Below are positions 1 through 7,607 of a stretch of DNA of 24,242 bases, piece by piece; the stretch's first letter is position 1, and each line of letters opens with the position of its first letter. Under the pieces are notes generated by a model, which worked only from the letters and a program-made list of their open reading frames with translations, did no database searches and was not told the origin of the DNA. Where the stretch lies: positions 1-24,242 of the forward strand of contig CAAGIT010000174.1 in assembly GCA_900769995.1 (NCBI GenBank), written 5' to 3'. The translations under genes and the position numbers were made by a program. The stretch is from an uncultured Oscillospiraceae bacterium (GTDB taxonomy: Bacteria; Bacillota; Clostridia; Oscillospirales; Oscillospiraceae).

Positions 1-16
1 GCGAAAATGCGTCTCG

Positions 17-74
17 TACCAATCACGGTATCGCAATTAAAATGTGCGTTGCACATTTTAATTGGTGATTGGTA
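17..74. repeat. 58-bp imperfect palindrome
   Basis: The outer arms taccaatcac (17-26) and gtgattggta (65-74) are perfect inverted repeats. Inside them is a perfect 14-bp stem (34-47 with 51-64) with a 3-nt loop. Only a 7-nt bulge (27-33) breaks the 24-bp helix. It lies beyond the terminator of the ribosomal operon and has no U-run, so it is not obviously a terminator. It could be a small non-autonomous repeat of MITE or REP type, or the end of a structure belonging to a gene left of the window. The palindrome is seen directly; the class is inference. Confidence 0.6.
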
Positions 75-88
75 TGAAATTGAACATC

Positions 89-125
89 AAAAGCCCGAGG
101 GTTTCAATGAAACCCTCGGGCTTTT
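89..125 (-). terminator. Terminator of the S10-spc-alpha operon
   Basis: A 16-bp perfect stem (89-104 with 110-125) with a 5-nt loop lies 11 bp past the rplQ stop. The stem has a GC core and AAAA/UUUU ends, so it could stop transcription on both strands. Its position marks the end of the ribosomal protein operon. Confidence 0.93.
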
Positions 126-135
126 ATCGATTTCA

Positions 136-477
136 TTACACCAGCTCGATGATTGCCATCTCGGCTGCATCGCCACGGCGGACGCCGATGCGAATGACTC
201 TGGTATAGCCGCCGTTACGGTCAGCATACTTCGGAGCCACTTCCTTGAACAGCTTGTGAGCTACGTCTTCCTTGGTGATATAGGACAGTGCCTTGCGGTA
301 TGCGGCGAGGTCGCCCTTCTTGCCGAGGGTGATCATCTTCTCCACAACAGGCTGCACTTCCTTCGCACGGCAGAAGGTCGTCTCGAGCTTGCCGTTCTCC
401 AGCAGGTCGGTGGTCAACTGACGCAGCATTGCGCGGCGCTGATCGCTTGTTCTGCCGAGCTTACGGGTTCCAAACAT
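136..477 (-). CDS. rplQ: 50S ribosomal protein L17
   Basis: L17 is a large-subunit protein near the peptide exit tunnel. The product is 113 aa, the usual bacterial length, and begins MFGTRKLGRTSDQRRAML, the typical L17 N-terminus. The reading frame stays open further upstream to 546, but the ATG at 475-477 is preceded by AAGGAGG at good spacing and matches the family start. It is the last gene of the operon, 114 nt after rpoA. That spacer carries two hairpins and is longer than most in the cluster. Confidence 0.97.
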   Translation of the reverse strand: MFGTRKLGRTSDQRRAMLRQLTTDLLENGKLETTFCRAKEVQPVVEKMITLGKKGDLAAYRKALSYITKEDVAHKLFKEVAPKYADRNGGYTRVIRIGVRRGDAAEMAIIELV

Positions 478-546
478 TCGTATTTCCTCCTTCTTGAAAG
501 GTAACAGGTTATTGAAATATTTCCCTGAGCTTTGATGCAAAGGCAT

Positions 547-586
547 GGGAGGCAGTGTGTTCTGCCATCCCCTGCCACATCAGGGG
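547..586 (-). other. Two overlapping hairpins in the rpoA-rplQ spacer
   Basis: Immediately after the rpoA stop, cccctg (569-574) pairs with cagggg (581-586). Next, ggcag (551-555) pairs with ctgcc (562-566). This second stem can extend with ggga (547-550) to tccc (568-571) across a one-base bulge, which overlaps the first hairpin and makes the two partly exclusive. Neither is followed by a U-run on the transcribed strand, so read-through into rplQ is expected. They may affect RNA processing, stability or rplQ translation. Confidence 0.45.
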
Positions 587-591
587 TTTTC

Positions 592-1545
592 TCAGTTGCC
601 GGACTCCTCTGTTGCCAGGGAGAGTCCCATCATCGCCAGCTTGTTCTGCACTTCGTCCAGGGACTTCTTGCCCATGTTACGAACCTTCATCATTTCCTCG
701 GCGGTTCTGGTGATCAGATCGCGGACGGTGTTGATGTTGGCGCGCTTGAGGCAGTTGAAGCTGCGGACGGACAGATCAAGCTCTTCAATCGTCAGCTTGA
801 GCGCGGGCGGATCGACATCCTGGTTCTTTTCGCGCACGATGGACTGGCTCGCAACCGTCTCGGAAAGATCGGTAAAGAGCGTCAGGTGCTCGGTCAGAAT
901 CTTTGCAGCGATGGATACAGCATCCTTCGCCGATGTGGTGGCATCCGTCCAAACCTCGAGCGTCAGTTTGTCGAAGTCGGTCATGTTGCCGACACGGGTG
1001 TTCTCCACCGTGTAGTTGACCTTGTAAACCGGAGAATACAGGGAGTCAACGGGGATGACACCGATCGGCGTCTGCGGCGTCTTGTTGCGATCCGCGGGCA
1101 CATAGCCGCGGCCGCGGTTCATGGTGATCTCCATGTTCAGCGTGGCATCCGGACCGAGAGAGCAGATGTGAAGATCCTTGTTGATGATCTCCAGCTCGTC
1201 ATCGGTCTTGATGTCGCCGGCAGTGACCTCGCACTCACCGACTGCGTCGATATAGACAGTCTTTTCGCCGTCGCAGTTCATCTTGGAGATGATTCTCTTG
1301 ACATTCAGGACGATCTCCGTCACGTCTTCCTTGACGCCGGGGATGGTCGAGAACTCGTGCTGGACACCGGCGATCTTGATGGAGGTCGCGGCAGTGCCGG
1401 GAAGAGACGACAGGAGAATTCTTCTCAGGGAATTGCCCAGGGTCGTGCCGTAGCCTCTCTCGAGAGGCTCAACAATAAACACGCCATGGGACGGGTCTTC
1501 GGGAGAGTCGATACACTCAATACGCGGCTTGTCGATTTCTACCAT
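592..1545 (-). CDS. rpoA: DNA-directed RNA polymerase subunit alpha
   Basis: Alpha dimerises to nucleate RNA polymerase assembly and contacts UP elements and activators. The product is 317 aa from MVEIDKPRIEC. The N-terminal assembly domain fills about residues 1-230 and includes the motif RGYGTTLGNSLRRILLSS. After a linker, the C-terminal DNA-binding domain includes LSVRSFNCLKRANI and a helix-hairpin-helix with RNMGKKSLDEV. An in-frame TTG lies two codons upstream (1549-1551) but is only 3 nt from the GGAGGG site. The ATG at 1543-1545 sits 9 nt from it and is preferred. An 80-nt spacer separates it from rpsD. Confidence 0.97.
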   Translation of the reverse strand: MVEIDKPRIECIDSPEDPSHGVFIVEPLERGYGTTLGNSLRRILLSSLPGTAATSIKIAGVQHEFSTIPGVKEDVTEIVLNVKRIISKMNCDGEKTVYIDAVGECEVTAGDIKTDDELEIINKDLHICSLGPDATLNMEITMNRGRGYVPADRNKTPQTPIGVIPVDSLYSPVYKVNYTVENTRVGNMTDFDKLTLEVWTDATTSAKDAVSIAAKILTEHLTLFTDLSETVASQSIVREKNQDVDPPALKLTIEELDLSVRSFNCLKRANINTVRDLITRTAEEMMKVRNMGKKSLDEVQNKLAMMGLSLATEESGN

Positions 1546-1625
1546 TAACAAATACCCTCCTTAATGATTCACAAAACATACGTTTTGCCCTAAAATACAG
1601 ATTGCTAATAAACGAGGGTGAAGCA

Positions 1626-2222
1626 TTACTTGGAGTACAACTCGACGATGAGATGCACAGCGATCTCGAAGTCGATATCCTCCTTGGTCGGCAGAGCAAG
1701 AACCTTACCGGTGAGGGTGTTCTTGTCGCGGTCGAGCCACTTGGGAGCGGCGACAAATGCATCGTCTTCCTTCAGCTTCTTAAAACGATTGTTGGAGCAG
1801 CTCTTTTCGCAGACAGCGACGACATCGCCGACCTTAACCATGTAGGACGGAATGTTGACGCGCTTGCCGTTCACGGTGAAATGACCGTGGTTGACGAGCT
1901 GACGAGCCTCGCGGCGGGTAGCGGCAAAACCGAGGCGGTAAACGACGTTGTCAAGTCTGCGCTCGATGAGGCTGAGCAGGACTTCGCCGGTGTTGCCTTC
2001 GGCGCGGGAAGCCTTCTCGTAGTACATACGGAACTGCTTCTCGAGGATGCCGTAAACGAACTTAACCTTCTGCTTCTCCGTGAGCTGCATTGCATACTCG
2101 GACTTCTTAGCTCTTCTCTGGCCGCCGGGGTTCTTGTTGGAAGTCTTGGAATAACCCATAGCAGCAGGAGAAACGCCCAGAGTGCGGCAACGCTTCAGGA
2201 CGGGCTGAGTATTCTTTGCCAT
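1626..2222 (-). CDS. rpsD: 30S ribosomal protein S4
   Basis: S4 is a primary 16S binder that nucleates small-subunit assembly, and in several bacteria it represses its own operon. The product is 198 aa. The N-terminus is of the zinc-less type: it has only one cysteine (RCRTLG) where zinc forms carry four. The S4 RNA-binding fold spans roughly residues 90-150 (RRLDNVVYRLGFAATRREAR). It sits between rpsK and rpoA, as in Clostridia, whereas Bacillus keeps rpsD elsewhere. The ATG is preceded by AAGGAGG. Confidence 0.97.
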   Translation of the reverse strand: MAKNTQPVLKRCRTLGVSPAAMGYSKTSNKNPGGQRRAKKSEYAMQLTEKQKVKFVYGILEKQFRMYYEKASRAEGNTGEVLLSLIERRLDNVVYRLGFAATRREARQLVNHGHFTVNGKRVNIPSYMVKVGDVVAVCEKSCSNNRFKKLKEDDAFVAAPKWLDRDKNTLTGKVLALPTKEDIDFEIAVHLIVELYSK

Positions 2223-2245
2223 TGAATTGTTTCCTCCTTAATGAA

Positions 2246-2647
2246 TTAGACGCGGCGTCTCTTGGGGGGACGGCAGCCATTGTGGGGAATGGGGGTGACG
2301 TCCTTGATGGAGACAACTTCCAAACCTGCCGACTGCAGGGCGCGGATGGCAGCCTCACGGCCTTGGCCGGGACCCTTGACATAGACTTCAACGGTCTTCA
2401 GGCCGCAGTTGTCGATGGCTGCCTTTGCAGCGGTCTCAGCGCACATCTGTGCTGCATACGGGGTGGACTTACGGGAGCCGCGGAAGCCGAGGCCGCCGGA
2501 GGATGCCCAAGACAGAGCATTGCCCTGCAGGTCGGTAACGGTGACCATGGTGTTGTTGAAAGAGGAACGGATATGAACGGCACCCTTTTCAACGTTCTTG
2601 CGTTCGCGACGACGCTTGATAACTTTCTTCGCATTAGCCTTTGCCAT
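2246..2647 (-). CDS. rpsK: 30S ribosomal protein S11
   Basis: S11 lines the platform of the small subunit near the mRNA exit. The 133-aa product has a basic N-terminus (KKVIKRRRERKNVEKG), the core segments HIRSSFNNTMVTVTD and YVKGPGQGREAAIRAL, and the C-terminal PIPHNGCRPPKRRRV typical of the family. It starts with ATG 14 nt after rpsM, behind AAGGAGG. Confidence 0.98.
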   Translation of the reverse strand: MAKANAKKVIKRRRERKNVEKGAVHIRSSFNNTMVTVTDLQGNALSWASSGGLGFRGSRKSTPYAAQMCAETAAKAAIDNCGLKTVEVYVKGPGQGREAAIRALQSAGLEVVSIKDVTPIPHNGCRPPKRRRV

Positions 2648-2661
2648 TTACATATCCCTCC

Positions 2662-3030
2662 TTACTTCTTCTTATTGGCGATGGTCTTCTTCGGGCCCTT
2701 ACGGGTACGAGCGTTGGTCTTGGTGCGCTGACCGCGGACCGGCAGGCCGCGACGATGACGCAGACCACGATAGCAGCCGATTTCGATCAAACGCTTAATG
2801 TTCAGAGCGACTTCACGACGGAGGTCGCCTTCGATGGTGTAGTTCTTGTCGATGACATCACGCAGCGCAGCTTCCTGATCTTCGGTCAGGTCCTTCACGC
2901 GGATGTCGGGGTTGACGCCGGCCATCTCGAGGATGTCCTTGGCGCTCTTTCTGCCGATGCCGAAGATATAAGTGAGTCCGATCTCAATTCTCTTCTCGCG
3001 GGGCAGGTCAATACCAGCAATACGTGCCAT
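2662..3030 (-). CDS. rpsM: 30S ribosomal protein S13
   Basis: S13 is a head protein that forms bridges to the 50S subunit and contacts P-site tRNA. The product is 122 aa and starts MARIAGIDLPREKRIEIGLTY. It contains the helix-two-turn-helix segment and the conserved YRGLRHRRGLPVRGQRT. It ends in a lysine-rich tail (KKTIANKKK) that would reach toward tRNA. Confidence 0.98.
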   Translation of the reverse strand: MARIAGIDLPREKRIEIGLTYIFGIGRKSAKDILEMAGVNPDIRVKDLTEDQEAALRDVIDKNYTIEGDLRREVALNIKRLIEIGCYRGLRHRRGLPVRGQRTKTNARTRKGPKKTIANKKK

Positions 3031-3049
3031 ATACTTTCAGCACCTCCTA

Positions 3050-3163
3050 TTAGCCTTGTCTCTGCTTATGCTTGGGATTTTCGCAAATTACCATAACGCG
3101 ACCCTTGCGCTTAATGATCTTGCACTTATCGCACATGGGCTTCACGGACGGTCTAACTTTCAT
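3050..3163 (-). CDS. rpmJ: 50S ribosomal protein L36 (zinc form)
   Basis: This short 37-aa gene was found by reading the gap between rpsM and infA. The product begins MKVRPSVKPMCDKCKIIKRK and ends NPKHKQRQG. Cys11, Cys14, Cys27 and His32 form the zinc site of the C+ type of L36. It starts at ATG (3161-3163) and ends at TAA (3050-3052), 19 nt before rpsM. The infA-rpmJ-rpsM order is the usual Firmicute one. Confidence 0.97.
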   Translation of the reverse strand: MKVRPSVKPMCDKCKIIKRKGRVMVICENPKHKQRQG

Positions 3164-3199
3164 ACTGTTGTACCTCCATTGAGAACAATGTCTCTTGTT

Positions 3200-3418
3200 T
3201 TACTTGCTTCTCCATGTGATTCGACCCTGGGTCAAATCGTACGGAGACATCTGAACAGTTACCTTGTCACCGGGCAAGATCTTGATATAGTTCATTCTGA
3301 GCTTGCCGGAAATGTGCGCCAGAATGGTATGCTCGCCGCCGATCTTGACTTTGAACATGGCATTCGGCAGTGCATCTGTCACGATGCCCTCAAGTTCGAT
3401 TACGTCGTCTTTTGCCAA
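3200..3418 (-). CDS. infA: Translation initiation factor IF-1
   Basis: IF-1 binds the A site of the 30S subunit during initiation. The 72-aa product is a single OB fold with all family landmarks (DVIELEGIVTDALPNAMFKV, LPGDKVTVQMSPYDLTQGRI). The start codon is TTG (3416-3418), with GGAGGG 9 nt upstream lying inside the end of the preceding KOW gene. There is no nearby ATG, so the TTG start is firm. The intergenic gap is 2 nt, suggesting translational coupling. A non-AUG start on an initiation factor gene could tie its synthesis to initiation fidelity. Confidence 0.97.
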   Translation of the reverse strand: MAKDDVIELEGIVTDALPNAMFKVKIGGEHTILAHISGKLRMNYIKILPGDKVTVQMSPYDLTQGRITWRSK

Positions 3419-3420
3419 GT

Positions 3421-3711
3421 TTAAGAACCCTCCTTGGTTGAAACGTTGATTGCCTGACTGATTGCAGCCAGTTCCCTTCGTAATTCGCTGTTGAGTATGT
3501 GCTCGCCGGAGAGAAGCTTCTCCGTGAGCGACGAATCTTGCCGAGGGATTTTTTGGACGTGTTTGATTTTTTTCAGCTTGGGCTTTTCGGCCTTGCGCTC
3601 CTTGCCGTTCACCAGGGAAACGTACACACCGTCTGTGTCGATCACAAAGAACAGTTTTCCCTTATCATGTCCGGCCAAGGAGAGGACAACGTCCGATTTT
3701 GATATCTCCAT
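3421..3711 (-). CDS. KOW-domain RNA-binding protein, L14e-like
   Basis: The product is 96 aa. Residues 1-50 look like a KOW/SH3-type RNA-binding barrel (SKSDVVLSLAGHDKGKLFFV), resembling eukaryotic and archaeal ribosomal protein L14e/L6e/L27e. A basic patch follows (KPKLKKIKH), then a C-terminal helical tail. It fits the position of Bacillus subtilis ybzG between map and infA. The start is ATG, 1 nt after the map stop, and the end carries the infA ribosome binding site, so the three genes are probably co-translated. The function is not established; a ribosome-associated or rRNA-binding role is inference. Confidence 0.85.
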   Translation of the reverse strand: MEISKSDVVLSLAGHDKGKLFFVIDTDGVYVSLVNGKERKAEKPKLKKIKHVQKIPRQDSSLTEKLLSGEHILNSELRRELAAISQAINVSTKEGS

Positions 3712-3712
3712 A

Positions 3713-4468
3713 TCAAAGCCCCTCGGTGACGGTGAGAATTTCCGGCTCGCCGTCGGTGATGAGAACAGTATTTTCGTAATGCGCCGAGAGCTTTCCGTCA
3801 GCGGTCACCGTCGTCCAGCCGTCTTTCAGTACCCGCACCTGATGGGTGCCGGCGTTGATCATCGGCTCGATGGCGATTGTCATGCCGCGGACGAGTCTCG
3901 GACCTTTTCGGGGCGTCACATAGTTCGGAACCTCCGGCTCTTCATGCAGGCTTGCGCCGACACCGTGACCGATAAAGTCACGCACCACGGAGAAACCGTG
4001 GCTTTCGGCATATGCCTGGATCGCCTGAGAGATATCCACGATGCGATTGCCCTGTCGTGCGAATTGCACGCCCTCGAAAAAGCTCTGTCTCGTGACATCT
4101 ATCAATCTCTGCGCTTCGGGAGAAATCTTCCCGCACGCAAAGGTGGCGGCGCAGTCACCGTGGAAGCCTCCCCAGAAGGCCCCGACATCGACGGAAACGA
4201 TGTCGCCCTCTTGCAGCACCCTGCTGTCGGGTATCCCGTGAATGACGGTATTGTTCACGGAGATACACGCGCTGCCGGGATAGCCGTGATAGTTCAGGAA
4301 GGAAGGCGTTGCGCCTTGTGACACGATAAAATCGTGGACAGCCTTGTCAATCTCCTTGGTTGTTACGCCGGGTCTTACCATCTCCCCTGCCAGAGCACGG
4401 GCTGCCGCGGTAATCTTACAGGCGCGGCGCATCACGGAGATCTCACGTTCATTTTTGACCGGGATCAA
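3713..4468 (-). CDS. map: Methionine aminopeptidase, type I
   Basis: Map removes the initiator methionine from nascent proteins co-translationally. The 251-aa product has no N-terminal extension. The metal ligands are visible as Asp94 (VSVDVG), Asp105 (FHGDCAATF), His168 (FIGHGVG), Glu201 (AIEPM) and Glu232 (HYENTV), with the substrate histidine His77 (NTVIHGIPD). The start is TTG (4466-4468) overlapping the adk stop as TTGA, 6 nt after GGAGGG, which implies coupling to adk. Confidence 0.96.
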   Translation of the reverse strand: MIPVKNEREISVMRRACKITAAARALAGEMVRPGVTTKEIDKAVHDFIVSQGATPSFLNYHGYPGSACISVNNTVIHGIPDSRVLQEGDIVSVDVGAFWGGFHGDCAATFACGKISPEAQRLIDVTRQSFFEGVQFARQGNRIVDISQAIQAYAESHGFSVVRDFIGHGVGASLHEEPEVPNYVTPRKGPRLVRGMTIAIEPMINAGTHQVRVLKDGWTTVTADGKLSAHYENTVLITDGEPEILTVTEGL

Positions 4469-5103
4469 GTCGATCCCTCCAGTGCCGCCATAATATCACG
4501 AGTTGCATCCTCGATGGGCTGATTTCCCTCGATAAGCCGCAGCTTGCCGAGCTTTTCATAGAAGCCCTTGAGTGCCTCGGTTTCGGCATGGTAGACCTCC
4601 AAGCGATGACGCACCGTTTCGGGTGTATCATCCTTGCGGATCACCAGCTCGCCGCCGCACGCATTGCAGATGCCCTCAGTCTTGGGCGGATTAGCGACGA
4701 TGTGGTAGCTTGCGCCGCAGGTGCCGCATACACGGCGGCCTGTCATGCGCGCTTCGATCACCTCGTCGGCAATTTCGATGGAGACGACACGGTCAATTTC
4801 AATGCCCTGTTCGCGAATGGCTTCCGCCTGCGCGATGGTGCGGGGCACACCGTCAAGGATGTAGCCGTTTGCACAATCGGGGGCGGTGAGCCGTTCGCGG
4901 ACGATGCCGATAATGACATCATCCGGAACGAGCATACCGTTGTCCATGAAACTCTTTGCTTTCAGACCGGTTTCCGTACCGTTCTTAATCGCTTCCCGAA
5001 GGATATTGCCCGTGGAAATGGTGGGGATATTCAGGCGCCTGGCAATAATTTCAGCCTGCGTGCCCTTACCCGCACCGGGGGCTCCCAACAGAATCAGTCT
5101 CAT
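4465..5103 (-). CDS. adk: Adenylate kinase, long zinc-LID form
   Basis: Adk interconverts ATP + AMP and 2 ADP in the cytosol. The 212-aa product has the P-loop GAPGAGKGT (7-15), an AMP-binding core, and an extended LID with Cys126, Cys129, Cys146 and Cys149, the structural zinc site of many Gram-positive enzymes. Where most homologues read DGFPR, this one reads DGVPR (84-88), a conservative change. It sits between secY and map, as in Bacillus and Clostridia, and overlaps map by 4 nt. Confidence 0.97.
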   Translation of the reverse strand: MRLILLGAPGAGKGTQAEIIARRLNIPTISTGNILREAIKNGTETGLKAKSFMDNGMLVPDDVIIGIVRERLTAPDCANGYILDGVPRTIAQAEAIREQGIEIDRVVSIEIADEVIEARMTGRRVCGTCGASYHIVANPPKTEGICNACGGELVIRKDDTPETVRHRLEVYHAETEALKGFYEKLGKLRLIEGNQPIEDATRDIMAALEGST

Positions 5104-5116
5104 GTCAAACCTCCGC

Positions 5117-6427
5117 TTACTTCTCGAGGAAGCCGGAGTAGTTACGCATCATCATCTGTGCCTCGATGGCGGTAACGGTCTCGAGCGCAACGCTGACAAC
5201 GATGATAACAGACGTGCCGCCGAAGGAGAACTGGGCGTTCTTCACAATTACGCCGAGGACGATCGGGAGAACCGCAATAACACCAAGATAGAGCGCACCG
5301 AAGAGGGTGATCTTGTTGATGACCTTACGGATGAAGTCCGAAGTCGGGCGTCCCGGACGGAAGCCGGGGATGAAGCCGCCGTTTCTCTTGAGGTTGTTGG
5401 CAACCTCAACGGGGTTGTACTGGATGGTTGCATAGAAGTAGCTGAAGCCGACGATCAGCAGCAGATAGAACACGGAATAAATAACACTGGTGTTATTAAA
5501 CGCGTTGTTGTACAGCCAGTTGTCCGTCCAGCCTGCGAAGGCGCAGATGGTTGCGGGGAAGCTGGCCAAAGACTGTGCAAAGATGATCGGCATAACGCCG
5601 GACATATTGACCTTGATCGGCAGGTGGCTGCTCTGACCGCCGTAAACCTTACGTCCGACCACACGCTTGGCGTACTGGACGGGGATCTTGCGCTCTGCCT
5701 GAGAGACGAAGATGATGAATACGATGATCGCGAGGATACCGACGAGAAGAGCAACTGCCCAGTACCAAGTGGAGGCAACACCTTCCACAGACGGGAAGCA
5801 CATCTGCCACAGCGGGCTGATGATGCCGCCGGGGATGCCGGCGATGATGTTGGCAAACAGGATCATGGAGATGCCGTTGCCGATGCCATGCTCGGTGATC
5901 TGCTCACCCAACCACATGACCAGCGTGGAGCCGGCAGTGAAGGTGAGGATGATGACGATGGCCTGCATAATGCCGGTCTCGGTCAGGAGCATATTGGAAT
6001 ACTGGCTGTTGTACTGGGTCAGCATGACATAGTAGGCAAAGCCCATCAGCAGACCGAGGCCAACCGTTGTCAGACGGGTGATCTTGGTGATCTTCTTCTT
6101 GCCCTCTTCGCCGCCTTCCTTGCTCAGACGTTCCAGAGCGGGGATGGCGATGGTGAGGAGCTGGATGATGATCGAGGCGTTGATATACGGCTGGATGGAC
6201 AGCGCGAAGATCGTCGCCATGGAGAAAGCGTTACCGGACATCAGGTTCATCAGACCGAGGATCGTGCCGCTGAGCTGTTCGTTGAACATTGCGGTCATCT
6301 GATCGACGCGGACGAACGGAACGGGGATGACGTTACCGATACGGTACAGCAAGAGGATCAGGAGCGTGAACAGGAGCTTCCGGCGAAGTTCCGGAATCTT
6401 CCACGCGTTGCGAAGTGTAGTAAGCAC
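5117..6427 (-). CDS. secY: Preprotein translocase subunit SecY
   Basis: SecY is the channel subunit of SecYEG in the cytoplasmic membrane. The product is 436 aa with about ten hydrophobic membrane segments. It starts MLTTLRNAWKIPELRRK, followed by the first segment and a plug-like region. The cytosolic loop motif GGFIPGFRPGRPTSDFI and the C-terminal MMMRNYSGFL are typical. The start codon is GTG (6425-6427), directly abutting the TAA stop of rplO with no intervening base. The GAGGTGG site lies at the end of rplO, so its translation is probably coupled to L15. Confidence 0.97.
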   Translation of the reverse strand: MLTTLRNAWKIPELRRKLLFTLLILLLYRIGNVIPVPFVRVDQMTAMFNEQLSGTILGLMNLMSGNAFSMATIFALSIQPYINASIIIQLLTIAIPALERLSKEGGEEGKKKITKITRLTTVGLGLLMGFAYYVMLTQYNSQYSNMLLTETGIMQAIVIILTFTAGSTLVMWLGEQITEHGIGNGISMILFANIIAGIPGGIISPLWQMCFPSVEGVASTWYWAVALLVGILAIIVFIIFVSQAERKIPVQYAKRVVGRKVYGGQSSHLPIKVNMSGVMPIIFAQSLASFPATICAFAGWTDNWLYNNAFNNTSVIYSVFYLLLIVGFSYFYATIQYNPVEVANNLKRNGGFIPGFRPGRPTSDFIRKVINKITLFGALYLGVIAVLPIVLGVIVKNAQFSFGGTSVIIVVSVALETVTAIEAQMMMRNYSGFLEK

Positions 6428-6868
6428 TTACACCACCTCAGCCTTTCCGCCTGCCTTCTCGATTTTTTCCTTAGCAGTGCCAGAGAAAGCTGCTGCCTTA
6501 ACAGTGAGCTTCTTGGTCAGTTCGCCGTTGGACAAAACCTTCAGACCGTACTTGCAGTCGCGGATGATGCCCTTTGCTTCCAGAGCCGCTGCGTCAACGA
6601 CATCACCATTCTCAAATGCGTTCAGCGCGCTGACATTCACAGCGGTGAGGGGCTTTGCGAAAATGTTGTTGAAGCCGCGCTTCGGAATACGGCGAGCCAG
6701 AGGCATCTGGCCACCTTCGAAGCCGATACGAGTCTTGCCGCCGGAACGGGCGTGCTGACCCTTGTGACCGCGACCTGCCGTCTTGCCGTTGCCGGTGCCG
6801 GTGCCGCGACCCTTACGCTTACCTACCTGGGTAGAACCCATGACGGGAGCAAGTTCATGTAATTCCAT
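6428..6868 (-). CDS. rplO: 50S ribosomal protein L15
   Basis: L15 is a late-assembly protein of the large subunit. The 146-aa product has the usual basic, glycine-rich N-terminal arm (GKRKGRGTGTGNGKTAGRGH) followed by the compact C-terminal domain (residues about 75-146). It starts at ATG 13 nt after rpmD and its stop touches the secY start. Confidence 0.97.
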   Translation of the reverse strand: MELHELAPVMGSTQVGKRKGRGTGTGNGKTAGRGHKGQHARSGGKTRIGFEGGQMPLARRIPKRGFNNIFAKPLTAVNVSALNAFENGDVVDAAALEAKGIIRDCKYGLKVLSNGELTKKLTVKAAAFSGTAKEKIEKAGGKAEVV

Positions 6869-6881
6869 TCTTGTCTCCTCC

Positions 6882-7064
6882 TTATTCTACTTCGGTGACC
6901 TGAACAAGATAGCTGATCTTAGCGATCTTGCCGCGGGTCTGTGCATTGTCAGGCTGGATGGTCTCCTGGCCGATCTTGCGAAGGCCCAGGGACTCTGCCG
7001 TGGCAATGTGCTTCTGGATACGACCGCTGATGCTCTTTACGAGCTTGATCTTTAACTGTGCCAT
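6882..7064 (-). CDS. rpmD: 50S ribosomal protein L30
   Basis: The 60-aa product is full length for the bacterial short form. Its core reads LKIKLVKSISGRIQKHIATA, and its fold includes the LGLRKIGQ loop. It lies between rpsE and rplO as expected for the spc operon. ATG start behind AGGAGG, gap 15 nt from rpsE. Confidence 0.97.
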   Translation of the reverse strand: MAQLKIKLVKSISGRIQKHIATAESLGLRKIGQETIQPDNAQTRGKIAKISYLVQVTEVE

Positions 7065-7079
7065 GTTCGTATCCTCCTA

Positions 7080-7592
7080 TTAACCGATGATTTCTTCAAC
7101 GCTCTTGCCGCGGATGCGAGCGACCTCTTCCGGTCCACGCAGGCTCAGCAGACCCTGCATTGCAGCCTTAACGACGTTCTGCGGGTTGTTGGAGCGAAGG
7201 CACTTGGTACGAATGTTGCTGATACCGACAGCCTCCATGACAGCACGGACTGCGCCGCCGGCGATAACGCCGGTACCGACGGATGCGGGCTTCATGAGAA
7301 CGGTGCCGGCACCGTAGATGCCGATCACTTCGTGGGGGATCGTCGTGCCGGAGAGGGTGACCTTGTGCAGGTTCTTCTTGGCATTGGCGATGCCCTTGAG
7401 GATCGCTTCGGAAACTTCCGCTGCCTTGCCGAGGCCGTAGCCCACGGTGCCGTTGCCGTCACCGACGACGACCAGAGCGGAGAACTTCATAACGCGGCCG
7501 CCCTTGACCGTCTTGGAAACACGGTTCAGGTATACGACGCGTTCGATCATTTCGGGAGCATTGTCCTTTTCAGGAGCTCTGTTATAAGCCAT
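7080..7592 (-). CDS. rpsE: 30S ribosomal protein S5
   Basis: S5 sits at the mRNA entry side of the 30S subunit and affects decoding fidelity. The 170-aa product has the N-terminal double-stranded RNA-binding-like domain (ERVVYLNRVSKTVKGGRVMKF, residues about 15-80). It also has the C-terminal domain with LRSNNPQNVVKAAMQGL. The fidelity loop (SKTVKGGRVMKF) looks standard. Confidence 0.98.
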   Translation of the reverse strand: MAYNRAPEKDNAPEMIERVVYLNRVSKTVKGGRVMKFSALVVVGDGNGTVGYGLGKAAEVSEAILKGIANAKKNLHKVTLSGTTIPHEVIGIYGAGTVLMKPASVGTGVIAGGAVRAVMEAVGISNIRTKCLRSNNPQNVVKAAMQGLLSLRGPEEVARIRGKSVEEIIG

Positions 7593-7607
7593 TTCTTGTT
7601 CCTCCTC

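Noticed and set aside
1572..1587. caaaac-atac-gttttg hairpin in the rpsD-rpoA spacer as a regulatory element
   Set aside because: Only 6 bp and mostly A-T; could easily arise by chance, with no partner structure or U-run.
4886..6862. 658-codon open frame on the plus strand opposite adk, secY and rplO
   Set aside because: It mirrors the codon structure of well-supported genes on the other strand, is unusually rich in Asp, His and Gln, has no recognisable domain, and runs through gene boundaries.
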